Assembly: GCA_950054195.1 (NCBI GenBank)
Contig: CATLPG010000020.1
Coordinates: forward strand, 1 to 47,499
Source: an uncultured Saccharospirillaceae bacterium
GTDB lineage: Bacteria > Bacteroidota > Bacteroidia > Flavobacteriales_D > CAJJDF01
Direction of reading: 5' to 3'
DNA: 47,499 nucleotides
Position numbers and translations under genes: made by a program. The notes beneath the pieces are model-generated. The model made no database searches. It saw nothing but the letters and a program-made list of their open reading frames with translations, and was not told the DNA's origin. Of this stretch, positions 7,835 through 16,259 are shown one piece after another (the first letter of the stretch is position 1; each line of letters begins with the position of its first letter).

Positions 7835-9805
7835 TTAAAACAGTTTTATAGATACTTCTGTGCCTGTTGCTTGAGCATCATTTATATCCTCAATGGTAAC
7901 AATCAAGTTCTTTTTAAACACATTTTTGATGATCTCTAATCTACTTTCAACATTTTTTAAGCCAGTAGATTTCATTTTCTTCTGATTTGATGTTTTAAGC
8001 GCCTTAGATTGTTCTCTGCCGATACCGTTATCGGTAATTGTGATCAATACGTGATCTGGTTTTTGAGAAAAATCTACTACTAATAACCCTTTATCTTTTT
8101 TATAGCGTAAACCATGCCAAATAGCATTTTCTACAAAGGGCTGAATAAGCATAGGGGGGATAAAGTACTCTTCTCTATTAATTGTTGGGTCAATGGTGAG
8201 TTTATAATCGAATGTATCTTTAAATCTAAAATGTTCTAAGTCTAGGTAAATACTTAAAATATCGATCTCTTTACTTAATGGTATAAAATCTTCTTGTGAG
8301 TATTCTAAAACTTCACGCATGAGTTTTGAAAATGAAGCTAAGTACTTATTAGCTGAACGTTCATCTTGTTGGGCAATAAAACTATTTACAGAATTAAGCG
8401 AGTTAAAAATAAAGTGTGGGTTCATTTGGTTTCTTAACGATTTTAAGACCAAAAGCTGGTTACTTATTCTTTTTTCACGGTTATTCTTGTAGATGAAGAA
8501 TAGCAATACAACAATAGCTAACAAACCTAATCCTAGTACCCAAGAAATAATTTTTTGACGCTTAATGGTTGAATCTTTTAAATCTTGATCTTTTTTAAGC
8601 AGTTCGATTTCTTTTTCCCTTAACTCTCTTTCTTTTTCAAGCAGTAAAACTTTGTTTTGAGCATTATCCAGTAAGTTGTTTTTGGCATCAAGAATAATTT
8701 GTCGGTTGTTTTGTGCTAATTCAAAAGAATCTAGAATAGCATTGTATTCTTTTTCTAGTTTTCTTGCCTTGTCGTCTTCCCCTTCTTCTTTATAAATATC
8801 CCCTAATACTTTGTAGTACTCTTTTTTTATTGCTAAATCATTAGATTTTGTTGCAATTTCTGTATTACCTTCTAGAATCTCAAGCGCTTCTTTTGTTCTG
8901 TTTTGTTCAAGTAAGCTTTTAGAAATATTTAGTGAGTTTTGAGTTGCTAAGTTAAAATTTCCTCTGCTGCTATTAAAGGTTATTGCTTCTTGCTGTATAG
9001 CATTGTATTCATCATTGGTATTTGGAGCATTTTTAGATACTTCAGATAGGCTATTGTAATAGCTATTCGTTAGTTCTACATTATCAATTTTATCAGCCTT
9101 TTTCTTTGATGATTGCAATTGCACTCTCGATTTTTCATACTGCTGTTGAGCATTGTATACTTGAGATAAACCAATTTCTGCTTTTAGTTCTTTATCCTCT
9201 TCGTTTATTTGTTTTGCTAATGAGATACACTCATTGTAGGTTTTGTTTGCTTCATCTAGCTGGTTTAATAAATAGTAATTATCAGCTTGAATTAATAGAT
9301 TATCCAGTAAGGCAGAATTGTCGTTTTCTTTCCTGATGATACGCTCAGCTTGTTTTAAATATTGATTGGATAAAGAGTACTTATTGGTAGCTTTAGCACT
9401 TTTAGAAGCATGTTTATAAGCACTTTTTAACCCTAATAAACTATTTTCATTTTTTAATATAGGAATACATTTATCGTAATAACTTAATGCTTCGCTGTGA
9501 TTGCCTAAAAGCGTATTAAAGTACCCAAGCGTTTTAATTGCAAGAGCTTCAATTAATCGTTCTTTTTGTTTTTCGGCAACATCAATTGTTTGTTGAACAA
9601 TTTGTATTGCTTTTGATGTGCTGTCGCTAAAAATTGTTTCAGCATAGCTTAATTGCTGGATGAGCTTGTTTGCAGTGATAGTTTGCTCCCCTCTCTTTTT
9701 AGAAAAGGAAATTTTGCTTTTGCTGTAACTGTCTTTTTTTTGATTAAAACCAAAAACAGTTGCAAGGCAAAAAAGAATTAAAACAATATGTTTACCTACT
9801 CTCAT
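7835..9805 (-). CDS. TPR-containing LytS-type sensor histidine kinase
   Basis: 656 residues. A signal peptide or N-terminal anchor (residues 1-20) is followed by a helical TPR-like sensor region (about 45-360) and a coiled-coil rich in Glu/Lys (about 375-415). A single transmembrane helix lies at about 419-439. The His_kinase domain has the phosphoacceptor H464 in RNQMNPHFIFNSLN, and the HATPase domain has an N box (FVEN, N560), a DNGIG motif (592-596) and TGLKN. The layout places the TPR region in the periplasm and the kinase in the cytoplasm. This TPR-TM-LytS architecture is common in Bacteroidota. The partner is the adjacent LytTR regulator. The signal sensed is unknown. Confidence 0.92.
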   Translation of the reverse strand: MRVGKHIVLILFCLATVFGFNQKKDSYSKSKISFSKKRGEQTITANKLIQQLSYAETIFSDSTSKAIQIVQQTIDVAEKQKERLIEALAIKTLGYFNTLLGNHSEALSYYDKCIPILKNENSLLGLKSAYKHASKSAKATNKYSLSNQYLKQAERIIRKENDNSALLDNLLIQADNYYLLNQLDEANKTYNECISLAKQINEEDKELKAEIGLSQVYNAQQQYEKSRVQLQSSKKKADKIDNVELTNSYYNSLSEVSKNAPNTNDEYNAIQQEAITFNSSRGNFNLATQNSLNISKSLLEQNRTKEALEILEGNTEIATKSNDLAIKKEYYKVLGDIYKEEGEDDKARKLEKEYNAILDSFELAQNNRQIILDAKNNLLDNAQNKVLLLEKERELREKEIELLKKDQDLKDSTIKRQKIISWVLGLGLLAIVVLLFFIYKNNREKRISNQLLVLKSLRNQMNPHFIFNSLNSVNSFIAQQDERSANKYLASFSKLMREVLEYSQEDFIPLSKEIDILSIYLDLEHFRFKDTFDYKLTIDPTINREEYFIPPMLIQPFVENAIWHGLRYKKDKGLLVVDFSQKPDHVLITITDNGIGREQSKALKTSNQKKMKSTGLKNVESRLEIIKNVFKKNLIVTIEDINDAQATGTEVSIKLF

Positions 9806-9949
9806 TAATCTAAAATACAGCTTTTAAAAATAGGTGCAGGGATAAATAACTGCATGATTCTATAATTTTTTGTGATTTCACTCAATCAAATGACGTTTAC
9901 ACTCATTTAACAGACCTAAATAATAAAAATAGCTTTAATTGGTGTTAAA

Positions 9950-9970
9950 TATGGGGGATTTTTCCCCATA
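9950..9970. other. Hairpin in the divergent sensor-kinase/beta-barrel intergenic region
   Basis: TATGGGGGA (9950-9958) pairs with TTCCCCATA (9962-9970) around a TTT loop, with one G-U pair. It lies in the 277-base gap between divergent genes and has no T tract on either side. An operator or 5'-leader structure is more likely than a terminator. Nothing else recognisable is in this gap except a weak -7 box near 10050. Confidence 0.45.
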
Positions 9971-10082
9971 AAAGTGTCTTAATGTTCTCAGTTAGTTAAT
10001 GGTAAACATATTTAAATGTCTGTTTTTCAACTGTTTGTTTATTGGGTTTTATTTTTGAAATACTAGAGGTAAACAAATTATT

Positions 10083-10580
10083 ATGAAAACTATAAAATAC
10101 ACACAGATTTATTTACTAGCTGCAATAGCTTTTTTAACGGTAAACATGAATGCACAATCAGGATCAATAGGTGGAGGTCTATCTTATGGATCAGAAATAG
10201 AGGAGCCAGGTATTAACTTGAGAGCATCTGGAGCATTAAGTTCGGGAATTATGTTTGGAGCTGACTTTAATTATTTTTTCCCAGGAGACGATGGTTCATT
10301 TGATGTAGATGTATATGGAGTTAATGGTAATTTATCATTTTTAATACATGCAGGAGAGGTTGTTTATTTATATCCTTTAGTTGGTATTAATTATACTTCA
10401 GTTAGAACAGAATTTGTAGGTTTTACTGAAACTAGATCAGAAGTTGGTGCTAATGTTGGTGGTGGATTCGGATTTAATTTCGGTGCTATCTCACCTTTCC
10501 TGGAATACAAATATGTAATATCTAATTATGATCAAAACGTGTTAACAGTTGGAGTATTATTTAACTTGAGCAGACAATAA
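10083..10580 (+). CDS. Small outer-membrane beta-barrel protein
   Basis: 165 residues with a signal peptide (MKTIKYTQIYLLAAIAFLTV, cleavage after NMNAQ). The mature part alternates Gly/aromatic-rich strands (GSIGGGLSYG, GANVGGGFGFNFG, SPFLEYKYVIS) typical of eight-stranded OmpW/OmpA-like beta-barrels of the outer-membrane beta-barrel superfamily. A TATTTTTG -7-like box lies at 10050-10057, but no -33 box is found at the usual distance. The gene stands alone, with a strong terminator downstream. Function beyond outer-membrane location is not evident. Confidence 0.8.
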   Translation: MKTIKYTQIYLLAAIAFLTVNMNAQSGSIGGGLSYGSEIEEPGINLRASGALSSGIMFGADFNYFFPGDDGSFDVDVYGVNGNLSFLIHAGEVVYLYPLVGINYTSVRTEFVGFTETRSEVGANVGGGFGFNFGAISPFLEYKYVISNYDQNVLTVGVLFNLSRQ

Positions 10581-10654
10581 AATTAATTATGGAACGCTAT
10601 TAGCGTACCTACGATATAACTCCCTCGCTATAGTTTTAATGTAGCGATTTCAAG

Positions 10655-10678
10655 AGCCCTGCGAAAGCAGGGCTTTTT
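10655..10678 (+). terminator. Rho-independent terminator after the beta-barrel gene
   Basis: AGCCCTGC (10655-10662) and GCAGGGCT (10667-10674) form a perfect GC-rich stem closed by a GAAA tetraloop, followed by T-rich sequence. Confidence 0.92.
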
Positions 10679-10776
10679 CTTTTTCTCGTTTACTCATTCA
10701 AAATACCCATACACTCATTATCACTAGTTTACTAACTATTTGTTTGGTTACTTAGAGAAACAATTATTTGGACTCT

Positions 10777-11424
10777 ATGAGAACAAAAACTTTATTTAAC
10801 TATCTTTTGCTGTTATTTATAGCGTTAGACTTGACTAGTCAAGTTACGCATGGCATTACAACTTTAGATAATATTAAAGTAAAAATCCAGTGGACTCAAA
10901 AATTAGAAGATGATTTTTCATTTAATAATAAATGGAGTTATCCTGAAGGAGTTTATCGTAATAAATGGGGGCAATTAAGTTGCGATGGATTTTGTCCAGA
11001 GGAGGCTTATAAGCTCATGACAGACTCTGGAAAGGTATATGAAGATTCACTAGAATCTTTTTATAATATTATAGACACATCACATTTACATTATTCCTTA
11101 AGTTCAAAAACAAACAGTATTGGGTATAGTAACAGTGATTTTATATCTTTTAGAATAGATTCAGAAGAGAAAATTCTTGGAGCATCTCAAACTAACGCAT
11201 CAGGTTACAGCAGGTTATTTATTGAATTATCTGAAGATAGTTGTACAGCTTGGATTGAATACAGAAGTATATATAATACAGATATAGAGTTGTTTCGGCT
11301 TGTGAAAGGTAGCATCAAAATAGATCAGTCATCTTATGAAAGAGGAATTATTAGAGGAGTATTCGATTTTGTTTTCACGGAAAATTATTATTGGGAGGGC
11401 AAAATTTATTCTGCCATTTTATAA
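10777..11424 (+). CDS. Exported protein of unknown function, first gene of a four-gene cassette
   Basis: 215 residues from the ATG at 10777; the frame also offers a TTG at 10768, but the ATG gives a tidy signal peptide (MRTKTLFNYLLLLFIALDL, cleavage near TSQ). I do not recognise the family. The mature protein is mixed polar and beta-rich, with two close Cys (CDGFCPEEAY, about residues 69-73) and a third in DSCTAW. It contains the repeated idea of SYSLS/SGYS strands and a C-terminal FTENYYWEGKIY. It starts the run of four closely spaced exported genes to 13764, with 17 bases to the next gene. It may bind a ligand or substrate for the peptidases downstream; that is speculation from context. Confidence 0.7.
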   Translation: MRTKTLFNYLLLLFIALDLTSQVTHGITTLDNIKVKIQWTQKLEDDFSFNNKWSYPEGVYRNKWGQLSCDGFCPEEAYKLMTDSGKVYEDSLESFYNIIDTSHLHYSLSSKTNSIGYSNSDFISFRIDSEEKILGASQTNASGYSRLFIELSEDSCTAWIEYRSIYNTDIELFRLVKGSIKIDQSSYERGIIRGVFDFVFTENYYWEGKIYSAIL

Positions 11425-11441
11425 ACTTAAAATATAATAAA

Positions 11442-12086
11442 ATGAAAAATTATATAATTATTACAAAACTGATTTTAAGTAGTTTCGGAGCAATATTTTC
11501 CCAAACAAAAGCATATGTAGATTATGGCTTTTTTAAAAAAATTGTAAATGAAGTTGAACCTTATCGATCCACTCGACTAGTTAGGTTTAGAACATTTACA
11601 CAGTATGCAAAAGAGTCAAATACCATTATTTTAGATACTCGATCAAAAGAAATGTATGATAAATTACATTTAAAAGGTGCAATAAACCTTCCGTTTTCTG
11701 ATTTTACACAAGCGAACTTAGCCAAAGTTATACCAAATAAAAATACACGCATATTAATTTATTGTAATAACAACTTTGAGCAGGGAGAACCCATTTTTAG
11801 AGAGGCTTTTGCTACAAAATCAGTATCTCCTGTTGAGCTTACTAAAATGTTGGATACCTCTAAATTACAACTTAAGCCTCTTAAAAGTATACCCGATAGA
11901 ATCAATCAATTAACACTACCAGAAAATTATTTTCCTAATACCACCTTAGCCTTAAACATTCCTACTTTCATTAATTTGTATGGTTATGGATATAAAAATG
12001 TATATGAGTTAGAAGAATTAATCTATACAAGTAGTCCTTTGCTTCAATTGGAGGGCACAGAAGTACATAAAATCACTAAAAAATGA
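11442..12086 (+). CDS. Exported rhodanese-like protein
   Basis: 214 residues from the ATG at 11442; an upstream TTG in the same frame is rejected because it overlaps the preceding gene and spoils the signal peptide. Signal peptide residues 1-20 (cleavage near IFSQ). The rhodanese-like fold is shown by TIILDTRSKEMYDKLHLKGA (about 61-80), INLPFSD, and a catalytic-type loop beginning at C108 (IYCNNNF). The active-site loop is unusual: it is followed by a long insertion before the second half (TFINLYGYGYKNVYEL, about 175-190). Sulfur transfer cannot be assumed. Its last four bases (ATGA) overlap the next start, which indicates translational coupling to the M28 peptidase. Confidence 0.75.
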   Translation: MKNYIIITKLILSSFGAIFSQTKAYVDYGFFKKIVNEVEPYRSTRLVRFRTFTQYAKESNTIILDTRSKEMYDKLHLKGAINLPFSDFTQANLAKVIPNKNTRILIYCNNNFEQGEPIFREAFATKSVSPVELTKMLDTSKLQLKPLKSIPDRINQLTLPENYFPNTTLALNIPTFINLYGYGYKNVYELEELIYTSSPLLQLEGTEVHKITKK

Positions 12087-13015
12087 TACGCATATTACTT
12101 ATACTTTTTCTTGGGTTTATTTCCTGTCAAAAAAAAGTCTATCACCATGAATTAATATCTAGTGAGGATATTATAAAAACTCACTTAAAAGAAATTACAG
12201 GAACTGATTTACCTCGAAATGCTAATAATATTGAAACACTTAATAAAGTAGCAGAGTACATTTTTACCGAATATGAAAAATATGCAGATACCGTTTATTA
12301 CCAACCCTACGAAGTAAATGGTAAAACATATAAAAATGTGATAGCCGTTTTTGCTGATACACTTCCTAAAACTGTTGTAATTGGAGCACATTATGATGTA
12401 TGCGGAAATCAACAAGGAGGTGATGATAATGCAAGTGGGGTAGTTGGACTACTAGAATTAGCTAGGTTGTTAAAGGGTAAAGCGTTAACAAATAGAATAG
12501 AACTAGTTGCTTATACCTTAGAAGAGCCTCCTTTTTTTCGATCAGAATATATGGGAAGTTACATACACGCTAAGTCTCTTAAAGAAAAAAACGTAGATGT
12601 TTTAGGAATGATTTGCCTTGAAATGATAGGTTATTTTAGCAGTGAAAAATATTCGCAAGACTATCCCGTTAATGGAATGAGCATGAAATATGGTACAAAG
12701 GGAGATTTTATAGCACTTATTGGCAAATGGACTAGGGGAGCTTTTGTAACTAATTTCACCAAACAATTTAAAGACCAACAAACAATAAGGAGTGTTTCAT
12801 TTTTTGCACCAGAAAGTGTTACGGGTATTGATTTTTCAGATCATTTAAATTATTGGCATTTTGGATTTCAGGCATTAATGATTACCGATACTTCTTTCTA
12901 TAGAAACAAAAACTATCATAAACCATCAGACAAAATAGAAACATTAAACACCCCAAAAATAGCTCAGGTTATTGATGGTGTGTATTTATCACTTATAAAA
13001 ACGCAATCCTCATGA
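12083..13015 (+). CDS. M28-family zinc aminopeptidase-like lipoprotein
   Basis: 310 residues with a lipoprotein signal (LGFISC, lipidated C15). The M28 zinc-peptidase core has H103 in GAHYDV, D115 in GGDDNASG, the catalytic/metal pair E147-E148, E180 in LEMIG where many relatives have Asp, and H279 in YHKPSD. All five metal-ligand positions are therefore occupied and activity is plausible. Family members release N-terminal residues or dipeptides. The lipid anchor places it at the periplasmic or outer surface of a membrane. It overlaps both neighbours by four bases, so it is coupled with the rhodanese-like gene before it and the possible cysteine peptidase after it. Confidence 0.88.
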   Translation: MIRILLILFLGFISCQKKVYHHELISSEDIIKTHLKEITGTDLPRNANNIETLNKVAEYIFTEYEKYADTVYYQPYEVNGKTYKNVIAVFADTLPKTVVIGAHYDVCGNQQGGDDNASGVVGLLELARLLKGKALTNRIELVAYTLEEPPFFRSEYMGSYIHAKSLKEKNVDVLGMICLEMIGYFSSEKYSQDYPVNGMSMKYGTKGDFIALIGKWTRGAFVTNFTKQFKDQQTIRSVSFFAPESVTGIDFSDHLNYWHFGFQALMITDTSFYRNKNYHKPSDKIETLNTPKIAQVIDGVYLSLIKTQSS

Positions 13016-13764
13016 AACATCTTTTGATTTACTTTTTTCTTTTAAGTATAAGTTACAGCCAAACTAAAACGGTACATGTATTTGTTTCGCTTTGTGATAA
13101 TAAATACCAAGGCATTGTTAAAGTACCTGAACAACTTGGAAACGGACAAATTCCTGCATCAAATTTGTATTGGGGAGCACTTTATGGATTGAAAACACAT
13201 TTCAAAAAATCCAAAGATTGGAAGCTAGTATCTACATTAAAGTCTGATAATCCAATCATACTTGAGCGATTGTTATTCAAACATGTTTCTGAAGATGTTT
13301 ATTTGTTGGCAGATGCGTACAATGGTAAAAATATTAGAGAATGCATGGAGCATTTTCTTATGGCAGTTAATGGTCAACGAGAACAAAAAGTTGTTTATCA
13401 AAACAAGTCATTAATTTTTGGTGGAAAAAGTAACTTGGCTTCTTTTATTGGGCATAATGGTTTAATGGATACTTCTGTTGATGTAAAGTATGTTTCCAAA
13501 ACAACAAATAAAGTAGAAACAATTATTCTGGCCTGTAAAAGCAAAGATTATTTTATTGAGGATATAAAAAATGCGGGTGGAAAGCCCTTGGTTTGGACTA
13601 CCAATTACATGGCGCCAGAAGCTTACGTGCTAAAAGCTGCTTTAGATGGCTGGATAAATAAAGAAAGCACGAGTCAACTAGTGGAGCGAGCTGCCCAAGC
13701 ATACAACACATATCAAAAATGTGGAATTAATGGAGCTAGAAGATTGTTTACAGGAGGTTTTTAA
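13012..13764 (+). CDS. Exported protein with a possible clan CD-type His/Cys signature
   Basis: 250 residues with a signal peptide (cleavage near SYSQ, residue 16-17). I recognise a conserved-looking Bacteroidota protein but no named family. Motifs visible: HVFVSLCDNKYQGIV (22-36), LGNGQIPASNLYWGALYG (42-59), FIGHNGLMD (145-153) and, after about 20 residues, a hydrophobic strand ending in ILACKS (172-177). A His-Gly-like turn after one strand (H148) and a Cys after the next strand (C175) is the arrangement of clan CD cysteine peptidases (caspases, gingipains). A peptidase role is therefore an inference. It overlaps the M28 gene by four bases and ends the cassette, directly abutting the convergent gene at 13765. 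Confidence 0.72.
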   Translation: MKHLLIYFFLLSISYSQTKTVHVFVSLCDNKYQGIVKVPEQLGNGQIPASNLYWGALYGLKTHFKKSKDWKLVSTLKSDNPIILERLLFKHVSEDVYLLADAYNGKNIRECMEHFLMAVNGQREQKVVYQNKSLIFGGKSNLASFIGHNGLMDTSVDVKYVSKTTNKVETIILACKSKDYFIEDIKNAGGKPLVWTTNYMAPEAYVLKAALDGWINKESTSQLVERAAQAYNTYQKCGINGARRLFTGGF

Positions 13765-14427
13765 TCACTCCTCAATAAAAGTCAAGATTTCATAAAATCC
13801 TTTTGCATCAACAAACTTTTTGAAAGAGGTACTTGATGCATCAATTACAAATACTGCTTTGCCATTTACTTTCTTAGACTTTATGGTATTGAAGTTATTT
13901 TTGAGTTTATTCTTATCTTTTAGAGGATCAATAAAACGAATAAATAGCTTGTTGTCTTTTTTATAAAGCAATGTACAATCCCAAAGGCCTTGTTTATTTT
14001 TTTGATTGATGATATACTTGTCGCCTATTTTTTTAACTTCTGTATTTTCATTAAAAAGAATAAAAGGCTCTGTTTGATAAATACCAAAGTGTACGGTATC
14101 ATTTTCTAATAAAAAGTCTAACCCTTTTGAGCTATCAATACCATAAATTCTACCTCCTGATAATTTATATTTTGGGTTATCTTGCACTTCTTTTAAAGGC
14201 AAAGAAACACGAACCAAATACTCAAGAGAGATTGTATTGGTATCAATAATGATAGAAACATATTTATCTTCTTCCTTTTCATACGTGCCAATAATATCTT
14301 GGAAATAGGTTGTTAATACTGGCTCGTCTTTTGGTTGAGACGCATTAAAAACTACTCCAGTTTCTTGTTGAGCTTTGATAGTTATGGTTAAAAAAATAAA
14401 AGAAAGATATGCTAGAAATGATTTCAT
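13765..14427 (-). CDS. Exported protein of unknown function
   Basis: 220 residues with a signal peptide (MKSFLAYLSFIFLTITI, cleavage near KAQ). No family is recognised. The mature part is beta-rich and hydrophilic (for example KYVSIIIDTNTISLEYLVRV, then GDKYIINQKNKQGLWDCTLL), with a single Cys. It lies 45 bases downstream of the MORN-like gene on the same strand and is probably cotranscribed with it. Its stop codon immediately abuts the stop of the convergent cassette at 13764, with no obvious terminator between. Confidence 0.7.
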   Translation of the reverse strand: MKSFLAYLSFIFLTITIKAQQETGVVFNASQPKDEPVLTTYFQDIIGTYEKEEDKYVSIIIDTNTISLEYLVRVSLPLKEVQDNPKYKLSGGRIYGIDSSKGLDFLLENDTVHFGIYQTEPFILFNENTEVKKIGDKYIINQKNKQGLWDCTLLYKKDNKLFIRFIDPLKDKNKLKNNFNTIKSKKVNGKAVFVIDASSTSFKKFVDAKGFYEILTFIEE

Positions 14428-14472
14428 GTTTTGGAAACGTATATTAAAAGAGGTTTGATCACCATCATGGTG

Positions 14473-16170
14473 TTATGGTCGATATCCTTTGGCATTTTTA
14501 TCTACTGGATAACCGAATTTATAGGTTTGCTTTTTAATAACATTTCCGTTATCATCATAAATAATCATATTGCCGTGCTTCACATTATCCTTATAGTCAA
14601 TTTCTGACTGGAGTTGTCCTTGCCTGCTATACGACTTATAAGTTCCATCTAAAAGCCCATCTTTATATTTCATTGAGGAAGATTTTACTTCTCCTCCAGG
14701 ATAATAATAATTCCACTGACCATGTTGCTCTCCGTTCTTGTAGTTCATTTCAATTACTAATGATCCATCAACATCGCTGTACTGTGTCCATTTACCATGC
14801 TCAACACTTTTTGTTACATCAAGATCACTTAAACTAACCATTTCCCTTTTTGTGGTAATGATTTTATAGTTTCCTTCTAAACGTTTAATACCATTTCCAT
14901 GCCAATAGGTCCAATCACCAATTTTCATGTCGTTCTCATAACTTCCTTCGTATGATTGGCGTCCATTAGGATAGTAACCTTTCCAATCGCCCGTCATTTT
15001 TCCCATATCATAAGAGCCGATGTCTTTCTCTTGACCGTTTTCATACCAAGATTCCCACTCACCATGTTCAATATCGTCTTTATAAGTTCCTTTGTGAGAT
15101 AATTGTTCGTCTTCAAACCAAACGCTCCATTCTCCTGTTTTTTTTCCAGATTCATCGTAGGATCCTTCTCTCCATTTTGTACCATTTTCATAAAAGTATT
15201 GCCATTTGCCAACTTTTACTCCTTTTTTAAAATCACCAGTAGATTTTACGTTACCGTTAGGATGGTAATAGGTCCATTTTCCATGCTGTAGGTTGTCTTT
15301 AAATGTACCTTCCATGTCTTTGTTACCTCTCAAGTCAAACCACTGCCATAGTCCTACTTTAGTACCATCATCAAATGTTCCTTTAATATTTATTTTTCCG
15401 TTACTAAAGTATTTCTCATACTTACCCGTAAGCTTACCGTTATCATACGTTTTTAATACTTTATCTCTATCAACAAAAGGTTGCTTCTCTATCCACTCAC
15501 CATGAGGTAACCCATTAGCAAACTCTCCTTTAGTAAGTAATTTGCCGTTTACCTTATACACGCTAAAAGGACCGTTTTTTATACTGTCTTTATATTCGTA
15601 TTTTTCCTTAATATCACCCGTAGAGAAATAGATAGTCATGGTACCATCTCCTTCCGTTAAGGTTTGCTTTCCATTTTTTGAGTAATATGAAACCACAAAT
15701 TCATTGCCACTTGAATCATAAAACGATTTTTTCATTGGTGTACTATCGGAATAGTTATAATAAAACGCTCCAATTTTTTCATCCTTATGAAACATACCTA
15801 ACTCAGCGATATTACCATTTTCATAGTAAGCCGTCATTTTACCTTCTTGAATGCCTTCGAGAAAAATACCCTCTGTTTTTATTTTTCCTGATGGATAAAA
15901 TTGCTGAACAATCCCGTCTAGTTTTCCTAAATAATAATGTGAAATTTCTTGAAGATTACCATTTTCATACCAATACGTCCATTTCCCCCATTTCTGACCA
16001 TTAAATGAATAGTATTCGTTATCAATTACGTACCCTTCACTTTGCTTTTTAGTTTTATCTGCATCGTAATAAGTAGTTTCTTTTTTAATTCCTCTTTTAT
16101 TCATTGTTTGAGAAACGGAAGTTGATATACTTAAAACAGTAACTAATATGGTGATTATATATACTCTCAT
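14473..16170 (-). CDS. Exported MORN-like repeat protein (YwqK/MORN_2 type)
   Basis: 565 residues with a signal peptide (cleavage near SVSQ, residue 21). The rest is about 18-20 tandem units of 22-24 residues of the form HGKWTYYHPNGNVKSTGDFK, the MORN_2 variant found in proteins often annotated YwqK-family antitoxin. That label reflects the repeat only; no toxin gene is nearby. Units are beta-hairpins expected to stack into an elongated structure, presumably for binding at the cell surface or periplasm. Two units are interrupted (around residues 150-170 and 435-455). There is no T9SS sorting domain. It is probably in one transcript with the unknown exported gene downstream. Confidence 0.85.
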   Translation of the reverse strand: MRVYIITILVTVLSISTSVSQTMNKRGIKKETTYYDADKTKKQSEGYVIDNEYYSFNGQKWGKWTYWYENGNLQEISHYYLGKLDGIVQQFYPSGKIKTEGIFLEGIQEGKMTAYYENGNIAELGMFHKDEKIGAFYYNYSDSTPMKKSFYDSSGNEFVVSYYSKNGKQTLTEGDGTMTIYFSTGDIKEKYEYKDSIKNGPFSVYKVNGKLLTKGEFANGLPHGEWIEKQPFVDRDKVLKTYDNGKLTGKYEKYFSNGKINIKGTFDDGTKVGLWQWFDLRGNKDMEGTFKDNLQHGKWTYYHPNGNVKSTGDFKKGVKVGKWQYFYENGTKWREGSYDESGKKTGEWSVWFEDEQLSHKGTYKDDIEHGEWESWYENGQEKDIGSYDMGKMTGDWKGYYPNGRQSYEGSYENDMKIGDWTYWHGNGIKRLEGNYKIITTKREMVSLSDLDVTKSVEHGKWTQYSDVDGSLVIEMNYKNGEQHGQWNYYYPGGEVKSSSMKYKDGLLDGTYKSYSRQGQLQSEIDYKDNVKHGNMIIYDDNGNVIKKQTYKFGYPVDKNAKGYRP

Positions 16171-16189
16171 TCTTTCTTCTTTAGATTCA

Positions 16190-16233
16190 AAAATAAAAAA
16201 CCTGCTTGTTTATAACGGAAAAACAAGCAGGTT
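16190..16233 (-). terminator. Strong terminator of the DUF2723 gene
   Basis: A perfect 13-bp stem: AACCTGCTTGTTT at 16199-16211 and its complement at 16221-16233, with a 9-base loop. Read on the minus strand the stem is followed by a T-rich run (16190-16200), giving a canonical terminator about 26 bases after the stop of the minus-strand gene at 16260. Confidence 0.93.
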
Positions 16234-16259
16234 AGCATAAATGAATTGTTAATCCTTTC

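Noticed and set aside
10590-10650. Short GCTA/TAGC inverted motifs before the 10655 terminator
   Set aside because: Stems are only five bases and several pairings are equally possible; no support for a defined structure.
15103-16004. Plus-strand open frames opposite the MORN-like gene
   Set aside because: They are shadows of the repetitive coding strand, have no recognisable domains and no start context.
14473-16170. Toxin-antitoxin system suggested by the usual label of MORN_2 proteins
   Set aside because: The protein is exported and very long, and no toxin-like gene is adjacent.
16199-16233. Perfect inverted repeat as an insertion-sequence end
   Set aside because: Its position just after a stop codon and its T-rich tail on the minus strand fit a terminator; there is no transposase.
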